64,000 nucleotides of DNA from Ancylostoma caninum. Lineage: Eukaryota > Nematoda > Chromadorea > Rhabditida > Ancylostomatidae. The stretch's first letter is position 1. Each line of letters opens with the position of its first letter. A program made the position numbers and the translations under genes. Below the pieces are notes generated by a model, which was given only the letters and a program-made list of their open reading frames with translations, was not told the origin of the DNA and did not search any database. The stretch lies in the NCBI GenBank assembly GCA_037903475.1, contig JBAJFG010000150.1:930001-994000 (forward strand). Reading direction: 5' to 3'. This document shows, in pieces, positions 55,284 through 64,000 of this stretch.

Positions 55284-55663
55284 CGAGCTGAGGTGCGGGT
55301 GGTGAAGTACAGATTCAACACATCATGAATGTAAAACAAACACAAACAATGATGGCTTACCTGCAGAGAAAATGGAAACTTTGCGAACACGCCTGGCCAA
55401 GTTCGCGCCGGTACGAGTTTTTCTCGGCGCCAAAGCCATTGCGGCGCGTGGTTTGGCGCAAATGCAGTACGAAATGCGTTCAATTCACAGGGTTTCCTGG
55501 CGGGACGCGCACACCCGACATCGGAGCGCTCGTCCACGCGCAAACACAGCCAGGCGTGTTCGCGACGTGTTCCAGTTTCTCCGCAGGTAAGTTATCACTG
55601 CTTGTGTTCGTTTCACATTTATGATGTGCTGAGTCTGTACTTCACCTCCCGCACCTCAGCTCG
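55284..55663. mobile_element. foldback MITE with arms of about 120 bases
   Basis: CGAGCTGAGGTGCGGG at 55284 and its complement ending at 55663 open imperfect inverted arms that extend to the GAACACGCCTGG block. Both arms carry GCAGGTAAG in outward symmetry. The centre contains GGCGC-rich sequence. Confidence 0.65.
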
Positions 55664-55793
55664 AAGACTGTAAGATAAGCAAGTTTTTCTTCCTCAAAAT
55701 ACTGATAAGGTTACTCCTAGTGATTGCAAGATCAAATTTGAGTAGAAGGAAAACCTGGCACGTTGTCAAGGAAGAGATGAAGTAGAAAATGCT

Positions 55794-55983
55794 CTCAACA
55801 TGCCTCGGAAAAACCTACAATTCTGCTTCGGCTGTGGATGCAAGGAGTCGCTGGGAGGGATATAAAACAATACATATTTGCTGGCTAGGATGCTCAAACA
55901 AGCCGAAGTCTGAAGCATGGGCCCATTTGCACTGCACACGTGGTGAAGGATCACAATGTTTCATATGTCGTGACGGGAAGTGA
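55794..55983 (+). CDS. cysteine-rich remnant, unrecognised
   Basis: Two overlapping frames are rich in cysteine: MPRKNLQFCFGCGCKESLGG from 55801 and, in another frame, HICWLGC, HLHC and CFICRDGK to a TGA at 55981-55983. A zinc-binding domain broken by a frameshift is possible. No family is assigned. Confidence 0.25.
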
Positions 55984-55989
55984 GTAAGT

Positions 55990-57050
55990 GAAAAAGTGGA
56001 GTGATTTAAAAAATTTTCATGAGTGTTATCAGGTACATCGTCCCTAATTTGTGATGTTTCATGTTTCGTTTCATATGAGTCATAGGAATCAGAGTTCGGC
56101 ACAATCTCAGCTCGAGGAGAAAAAATTACGAAGTCCCCTTTGATCTAGCCAAGAATCTACGAAGCTCCCGTTGTGAACAAGGTAAAACAAGTACGTGAGA
56201 AGGTTGTGGGTTTCGTGTTTTCAACGCACATCGACATGTCCACACGAGTTAACAAGTGTTAACATGTACACTGGCGGTGGAGCATGTTAACACCTTGGCA
56301 CCGTCATATAATTTTTAAATTTCCATCTAAAATTTGAGAAGGGATGGAGATTTTGCAGGCCTCTGTCATTAATTTGATAGAGCAATATTTCCTGATATAC
56401 TTCCTGATATTTCCTGTTTTTTAGCTTTTTTTTTCGCTGTAACTGAATAAACGAGGCAATTTTATTACTCACTGGAACGAGCATCCTCTCCTCTAGCTAA
56501 CCGCTCCAGTACCGTTGGAGCCCGAACTCTTGTGATCACGATGACTACCCACCAGTAGATCCAGGAATATTGTAGGTGATCTCGTTTATCGTGATTTTTT
56601 GACCTCCGTGAACTCCGGTATATAAGGAGACCCATATAAAAGGAGGAGATTTGTTCCATAATTCAGTTGCTTCAATAAATATCCTACCTACCGCCTTCGT
56701 CACAGCCGCAGGACGCTACAACCATAGGTACGATAACCTGGGACGCGTCTCAACCCACCATCACTTACGGCTACGCCCCCGGGAGGAACCTTCACCCGCG
56801 ACTAAGTTAGGTCCGGGGCGCAGCCCCGGATTGCGAAAGGGTGCTAAAGACGCGCATTTTGTTGGGGAAAGAAAGAAATACATGGAATGCGCAGTTGTGG
56901 ATTAAATTCTACGTACAAATTAGCGTTAGGAAACTGAAGCTCAGGAGACGTCGGCGAATATGGGCTGGGAAAAACTGTTGAGAATATAGGCATGAGATTG
57001 CCTAAAATCTGGGCTTTGGCCTGGAATATCGCCTTCGTTTCGAAAAAGTA
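55990..57050. other. unassigned stretch
   Basis: No gene is supported. A short GC-rich palindrome (GGTCCGGGGCGCAGCCCCGG) lies at 56811. Confidence 0.35.
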
Positions 57051-57192
57051 AGTAGTGCGCAGTTGTCGGACGGAATAAGAATACTACGCTACACTAGGTA
57101 GTATTGGAACGACAGAAATGTAGCTAAGAATAACTGAGAAATCTCCTAAAACGTAAAAACCACGATATCTTCTTCAATTGAGAGAATTGAAA

Positions 57193-57482
57193 GTTGCGCA
57201 GTTGTCAGCTGAACTCAGAATGAAATTCTGAGCAGAATGATATATAATTCTTGGTGGTTTCGTTTACCCCCGACGGAGAATCCAGGGTGAGACAGATGCC
57301 CCGTCCGTCTCACGCTCGCGTCGGGCGCCCTCTCATATTGCGTGCTCTCTCGCTAACCCACCTGAGCTACACGGGGCATTTGTCTCAGGTAGGCTTTTTC
57401 AGCCCAGCATAAAAGGAAGTACCAAGAATTATATACGATTCTACTCGGAATCTCATGGGATCGGCAGCTGACAACTGCGCAA
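57193..57482. mobile_element. inverted-repeat element with a tRNA-like core
   Basis: Arms of about 60 bases (AGTTGCGCAGTTGTCAGCTG ... ATATATAATTCTTGGT) enclose the tRNA-like sequence at 57299-57378. Flanking GAGACAGATGCCCCGT and its complement strengthen the fold. Confidence 0.55.
57299..57378 (-). tRNA. tRNA-like sequence or pseudogene
   Basis: On the minus strand a 7-bp acceptor-like stem (GCCCCGT/ACGGGGC) and an A-box-like GTAGCTCAGGTGGGTTAGC are present. The D loop is too long and there is no convincing B box (GGTTCGA) or anticodon stem. It is probably a tRNA-derived SINE core or pseudogene rather than a functional tRNA. Confidence 0.3.
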
Positions 57483-57809
57483 CTCCTGTTTTTTTTTTGA
57501 ATTGGAAGAGATAATTGGCAAAAAAGCGTTTCTAAACAGGGCCTGTTTTCTGGGCCATCTTCAGACGAAAACGCTCGCTTTTATGACCGCTGTGCGCACA
57601 AGGATGTCGGCAATTTGATAGACAACTGCGCAACTCAAAGTTTTCTGAAAATTGCCGAGGGATTTTAAAGGACGCAAATCCCCCGCCTAGAATTTAAAAA
57701 ATTGATTTCTCCGTGGATTCTCGGCAAAAATCGTCGGTCTTGATGTCATTTTGTAGAAAATGTCATGTAGAAGATTACTGACAACTGCGCAACATACAGT
57801 TTTATGAGA

Positions 57810-58380
57810 TAACCGAAATATTTGGCGAAAACCAAGCTGAGACGCTGTTAGTATTGAGATGAGCGTGGGTCCCGGCACGAAAGCAGGCAGCCAGTGCAAA
57901 TCTCTCACATGTCAGCCGTCTGACATGTTAAAGTGAAAGTGTAGAGATTGTGAGCCGGTTATTCCGCCTTTGAACATGTCTTCTTTTTTCCCTTTTGAGC
58001 AGTATTAGAGCTGTTTTGGTGCGAACCATCTTAAAAAAGAGCTTCACTATCTCGCACTCTGTAAACATCACTCTTTTTACCTTACTCAACTTCATCGAGT
58101 TGGTTGGTGAACAACGTTCACTTTTTTGGCCCAGACAACCTTCACTTTTCTGACCCCTGTCTCAGCACTATCGTACCTATGGCTACAACTGGAACTACAA
58201 TTGGAAATTTTTTGATTTTAGAGGAAGTTGCTCGACGAAAATTCTCTGGGCCGGTGCTGAATCCTGAATTTTAGGGTAAATTTAGGGTTCAGAGAATTCC
58301 TGAGCAATATATCCCTTCAAGGTCAAATAATTCCAATTTCCTCTGCAGTTGACAGAAGAGTCAAACTCGTAATCTCACCA
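57810..58380. other. unassigned stretch
   Basis: Nothing supported. Confidence 0.3.
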
Positions 58381-58745
58381 TAAAGTTTGAACAGGATCCA
58401 TTCAGCACCAACGGTGCTGTGGGTACTGCGACTTTTTACCTATATTTCCTATCAAAATCAATTCAATCCAATTCTTTTTTTTTGGATTTGGATAGAGCAT
58501 TGCAGGAAACAGCTATGTGCCCATTTCCAGCCGGATCCGTGCAGAATCTGTCCTTTTATGAGTGCTGACAGCAGTGCTGTAGGCAGAATTTTAGCATGAT
58601 AACCTCACAAACCCTTGCCAGAATCGATTGAGTCCAATATCTTGGGACGGTAAGAGTAGGAGTAGTATTCGTAATCTTACTGTGAAATTTGAGCAGGATC
58701 CGTTCAGTACCAACGATGCTGTGGGTACTGCTGGGTACTTTTTTA
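58375..58745. repeat. direct repeat of about 70 bp, two copies
   Basis: AGGATCCATTCAGCACCAAC...GCTGTGGGTACTG at 58396 recurs with changes at 58696, about 300 bases apart. Confidence 0.6.
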
Positions 58746-58749
58746 AGTG

Positions 58750-59706
58750 TAATTTCTAGAACAAATATTAACTTTGCTCTTATTTCAGCGACAATTAATA
58801 AAACTGATGAAAGAAAAACTCTTAGGTTCAATTTACCTTCTTTGCTCTCATTTCCAAAGAAGTGGATGATTATTCAACCAAGGTCCAAGTCCGAGGTACG
58901 AAGTCCCTTTTGCTCACCTCATCGCTTACGAAGCCCCGATTGTCTTGAGTCAAGTCTTTGCCGAAGTCTGATAGGAACAGATTTGCCCATTAGATGACGG
59001 GCGTTATAGAAATAAATTTCGTTGAATATGAAGTCACAATTCTTCATTTTTTTTTTGTTTGAAATAAATTCGCCACACTATTTGTTCTTTTTTTCTTTTT
59101 GAAAACGACTCGCTGCACTTGTCTTTTTTGATTTGCACAATGTTGTCAATTTGTTAAATTAATTGAAGAAGTATACCAATGAATTCAGCGAATCTGTGTG
59201 AATAATGATTGCAAATGAATAAATCATTTGGATCATGAACAATTGCTTGTGAATTCGATGGATATGTGCACAATCACACATCATGTGAAATCAGTGATGT
59301 GTCTTGCTCATCAAAACGAAGAAGAGAAAGGAAGCTCTCACTGTTTAGTACTAAGACTTTCGATGTGTGCAACAACGTTTTCAAACGCTAGTATTATGGT
59401 CGTACTTAAGAATTCCTCCCATTGTCTGTTCATCGTCTTTTCTCTCAGCGTGCGCTTTTCCGTAGTCGGCGCTGTATGTACAATAGTCTTCGTCTCTTTT
59501 CAGATGCATCGAGATTTGTTGGTTACGTCCCCAAAAGCTCCAATTTCATTACTTTGTCTACTTGTTTCCATTGTGACAATAGCCTGTGTTGCAGCTTCAT
59601 ATGGACCAAATTGAAATATGTATCGCTAGGAAAGGATCGGCGGGACATTGTGATTGACCTTAAAGGATCCATTTTATTCCCTCTGAGAAAGCATATGACT
59701 ACGTTC

Positions 59707-59708
<2 letters not shown>
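58750..59708. other. unassigned stretch
   Basis: No gene is recognised; a 128-codon frame at 59228-59614 has no recognisable feature. Confidence 0.3.

Positions 59709-59766
<58 letters not shown>
59709..59766. repeat. TA microsatellite
   Basis: About 29 TA units. Similar runs: 11367-11404, 14692-14716, 15575-15653, 18595-18628 and 61919-62034. Confidence 0.95.
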
Positions 59767-59767
<1 letters not shown>

Positions 59768-59999
59768 TAGCGCCCCTTCGGGACGCTAGAAAGTGGGGTG
59801 GGGCAGCCACTTGGGACATGTGCAAACGCTTCACACTTGCCAAATCTCTAGAAAATTGATAAAGAAGCAGAACCAATCTTCCCATGGGCCCAAACATGAA
59901 GTCCTTCTTATGAGTTGAGTATGAGCATGAGAAGTTCATTCTCCATCGTATGGCGTATTCATGAGTATTCCACACTACCGGGCTAACGCAGACGCGTTC

Positions 60000-61465
60000 T
60001 CCATCAGAGGAACTGTATCCGTTCTCCACAATATTGGACCAAAGCGAAACCGTATCCGAGTATTCTCCTGACTACTGGGCCGCAGCGGGCCCTTCCTCCA
60101 TCAGAGCGCCCGTATTCTGGCGCCTTCCTCACAGTTAGTGCAAGCCGGATCCGTTCTCCAAGGGCGGGTTTGCATCCTGGCATTCAACTATCGAACTTGA
60201 GTGAACCCGTATCCTGACGTTCTTCACACCATTATGCTACGACGGGTCCTTCCTCCATCGGTGAACCCATATCCTGGCGTCCTCCACACCACTGGGCCAC
60301 GGGAGGCCCTTTTTCTATCGGTGGACCCGTTCTGACGTCCTTCACACCACTGGGCCACAGTGGGCCCTTTCTCCATCGGTGGACCTGGATCTCGGTGTCT
60401 CCCGCAACACTGGGCCACGGTGGGCCTTTTCTCCATCGGTGGACCCGTATCCTGGCGTTCCCCACACCATTGGGCCACGGCGGGCCTTTTCTCCATCGGT
60501 GGACCCGTATCCTGGCGTCCCCCACACCATTGGGCCACAGTGGGCCCTTTCTCCATCGGTGGACCTGGATCTCAGTGTCCTCCGCACCACGGGACCACGG
60601 GGGGCCCTTTCTCTATCGGTATACCCGTTCTGACGTCCTTCACACAACTGGGTCACGGTGGGCCCTTTCTCCATCGGTGGACCTGGATCTCGGTGTCCCC
60701 CGCACCATTGGGCCACGGCGGGCCTTTTCTCCATCGGTGGACCCGTATCCTGGCGTCCCCCACACCACTGGGCCACACTGGGCCCTTTCTTCATCGGTGG
60801 ACCCGTATCCTGGCGTCCCCCACACCACTGGGCCACACTGGGCCCTTTCTTCATCGGTGGACCCGTATCCTGGCGTCCCCCACACCACTGGGCCACGGAG
60901 GGCCCTTTCTCCATCGGTGGACCCGTTTCTTGGCGTCCCCCACAGCACTGGGCCACGGAGGGCCCTTTCTCCATCGGTGGACCCGTTTCTTGGCGTTCCC
61001 CACAGCACTGGGCCACGGGGGGCCCTTTCTCCATCGGTGGACCCATGTCATGGAGTTTCTCGCACCACTGGGCCAGGCGGGCCTTTTCTCCATCGGTGGA
61101 CCCGTATCTTGGCGTCCCCCGCTCCATTGGGCCCTAGCGGGCCTTTTCTCCATAGCTGGACCCACCTCATGGCGTCCCCCACACCACTGGGCCACGGAGG
61201 GCCCTTTCTCCATCGGTGGACCCGTTTCTTGGCGTTCCCCACAGCACTGGGCCACAGCGGCCCTTTCTCCATCGGTGGACCCATGTCATGGAGTTTCTCG
61301 CACTACTGGGCCAGGCGGGCCTTTTCTCCATCGGTGGACCCGTATCTTGGCGTCCCCCGCTCCATTGGGCCCTAGCGGGCCTTTTCTCCATAGCTGGACC
61401 CACCTCATGGCGTTCCCCACAGCACTGGGCCACGGCGGGCCCTTTCTCCATCGATGGACCCGTAT
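60000..61465. repeat. 60-bp minisatellite, about 23 units
   Basis: Units read CCATCGGTGGACCCGTATCC, TGGCGTCCCCCACACCACTG, GGCCACGGCGGGCCCTTTCT. Same family as 23880-24395, inverted. A block of about five units (61010-61250) is nearly repeated at 61250-61450. Open frames up to 371 codons are repeat artefacts. Confidence 0.95.
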
Positions 61466-62230
<765 letters not shown>

Positions 62231-64000
62231 TGAAGAATTAGCGAAAGGGCTGATATTTTGTGCTAAAGCAGCTATGATGAACTACAAACAGAGAGGAGAA
62301 AGGCTTAACCCAAAGGCCAAACAATTGCTGCGCCGTAGAGGTGAAGTCAAAAGAGATCAGGCAGCGACGCATTTGGAGAAAGTTGTCATCAATAAAGCCT
62401 GTCGCGCGGCCATGAAGGAATCCCTTAGAGACCACCGCAAAAATAAGCTACTTTCGACAGCCGCTCAGAGGAAAAGCCTGAAACGATGCCGACGAGAACT
62501 TTCGGACTATTCTGCTGTGACCACGTGCCTGAAAGACAAGCAGGGAATACCCAAAACGACGAGGACGGACATGGAACGCATTGTAACGGACTTTTATACA
62601 AATCTGTACCGCTCAACAACGGTTGTCCCAAGACGCCCATCCCCCACAGAAGAAAAGCCACCACCCATTCTGGTCTCGGAAGTGAGAATTGCAATTCAAT
62701 CGCTGAGAAAGGGGACGGCCCCAGGACCCGATGGCATTACAGCGGACTTGCTTAGAGTCGGAGGATATACAATGCATAAACTCTTAGCAGATCACTTTAC
62801 CTCCTATCTCGAAGCTGGCATCATTCCCGATCAGTGGAAGAGCTCCAAGACAGTGTTGATCTTCAAAAAAGGTGACAAAGAAGATATCGAAAACTACCGC
62901 CCTATTGCTTTGTTGTCTATACCGTACAAACTGTTCACGAAGATCATTCTGAACCGGCTTGAAACCACGCTTGATGAGTACCAGCCAATAGAACAGGCAG
63001 GTTTCAGAAAAGGCTTTTGCTGTATGGACCACATTCACACTATCGTCCAGCTGATTGAGAGATGCAGGGAATACACGATGCCTCTGATCCTCACATTCGT
63101 CGACTACAGAAAAGCATTCGACTCCGTCGAAACGAATGCAGTCTTGAATGCGCTTATACATACAGGAGTAGATCCAGCTTATGTGAACATTCTTGAGCAG
63201 TGCAATGTCGGAACAACGACGACAATCCAGTTGTTTGACAAAAAACTACGCATTGCGATCGGAAAAGGTGTCCGACAAGGTGACACAATATCGCCAAAAC
63301 TGTTCACGTCAGCCCTCCAGTATGCTATGTCTCGACTGAACTGGGAAGACAAAGGTATCACGATCGACGGAAAGAAGCTCTCAAACCTACGATTCGCAGA
63401 CGACGTGGTTCTTGTTAGCAACAACACATCAGAGATGAACCAGCTGCTAAACGAGCTGAACGAAGTGAGCAAGAGCATCGGGCTGGAAATGAATATGAAG
63501 AAGACACAGATGATGGCAAATCAGTGGTGTGACAACGGAATAGTACAGCTGGATGGAATTATCTTGAGGAAAGTAGACAGCTACGTTTACCTGGGACGTG
63601 AAGTAAATATGACGAACGACTTGACAGGCGAAATTGGGCGAAGAAGAAAAGCGGCGTGGGCAGCCATGGACACGATTCGAGAAACGACAAGTCAAATCAG
63701 GGACTCGAAGCTGCGAGCTCACCTATTTGATTCTACGGTACTTCCGGCACTGTGTTATGCTACTGAAACATGGACGGACAACAGAAACATCTCCTTGGCT
63801 ATGAGAACGACACACAGGGCCTTGGAAAGATGTCTTCTGGGAACGAATAGATGGAAGCAATGGAAATGCGGCCTCAGTAGCAAAGACTTGAGGAAGGAAT
63901 CGAAGATCAAGGACCTGACAGACTACATGGCATCCGCAAAGCATCGGTGGGCAGGACACGTGATGCGCCGAACTGACGACAGATGGAGCACGAGATCAAC
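62231..64000 (+). mobile_element. RTE retrotransposon, second copy, 5'-truncated
   Basis: Matches 12721-14490 of the first copy almost base for base, with scattered substitutions (for example Val to Met near 63488 and Asn to Ile near 63560). It starts abruptly within the endonuclease-RT linker (about residue 290), the usual result of incomplete reverse transcription. The frame stays open to the window edge through the RT motifs, including FADD near 63393. The 3' end lies outside the window. Confidence 0.9.

Larger units (their letters stand above)
57050..57800. repeat. dispersed TGCGCAGTTGTC repeat cluster
   Basis: The motif TGCGCAGTTGTC or its complement occurs at about 57057, 57193, 57472, 57623 and 57779, in both orientations, with spacings of about 140-280 bases. 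The copies at 57193 and 57472 bound an inverted repeat. Confidence 0.6.

Noticed and set aside
57299..57378. Functional tRNA gene
   Set aside because: The D loop is too long, the B box is missing and no clear anticodon arm is present; kept only as a tRNA-like entry.

Overview
This is eukaryotic DNA, most likely from a strongylid (hookworm-type) nematode such as Ancylostoma or Necator. That assignment is inference. It rests on several RTE and CR1 non-LTR retrotransposons of nematode type, a U6 snRNA sequence whose 5' stem resembles the nematode form, very short introns with TTTCAG-like acceptors, and the density of mariner, hAT, MULE and MITE repeats. I see no operon, no CRISPR array and no virus. 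Most of the window is repeat sequence. Host coding sequence is limited to a few short candidate exons.

Layout. 1-2.1 kb: small inverted repeats and one unassigned ORF. 2.17-6.43 kb: a minus-strand CR1-like LINE (ORF1 and endonuclease/RT ORF2) broken by two nested MITEs. 7.2-9.1 kb: an hAT MITE with perfect 8-bp duplications, a GAACGGTTCGG-rich palindromic repeat, and a TTAA-flanked (piggyBac-type) MITE. 10.2-11.05 kb: a 50-bp minisatellite. 11.43-14.7 kb: a U6 snRNA copy joined directly to a near-intact RTE retrotransposon. 14.7-19.3 kb: a Tc1-like foldback element holding a mariner and an inverted duplication shared with the sequence to its right. 19.8-20.7 kb: a candidate minus-strand gene start and an RTE fragment. 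22.3-24.4 kb: a decayed second RTE lineage followed by a 60-bp minisatellite. 24.7-27.1 kb: mariner, hAT and piggyBac-type MITE remains. 27.3-28.4 kb: candidate host exons. 29.4-30.6 kb: a mariner with perfect 27-bp terminal repeats and a frameshifted transposase. 31-38.4 kb: several minisatellites, a deleted mariner inside one of them, and a Helitron-like element. 38.9-41.4 kb: a decayed minus-strand RTE. 42-46 kb: a run of MITEs. 47.1-48.4 kb: a mariner end, a 9-bp array and a second Helitron-like element. 49.4-50.9 kb: an uninterrupted copy of the foldback element. 51.2-52.3 kb: the best-supported host gene, with three phase-compatible minus-strand exons. 53.1-55.3 kb: a MULE transposase remnant with a SWIM finger, cut by MITEs. 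57-58.7 kb: local repeats, one with a tRNA-like core. 60.0-61.5 kb: a 60-bp minisatellite. 62.2-64 kb: a second, 5'-truncated copy of the near-intact RTE running off the window.

The host genes seen do not form a pathway. The two near-identical RTE copies suggest recent retrotransposition. The other elements are nested, deleted or frameshifted and are probably non-autonomous or dead.
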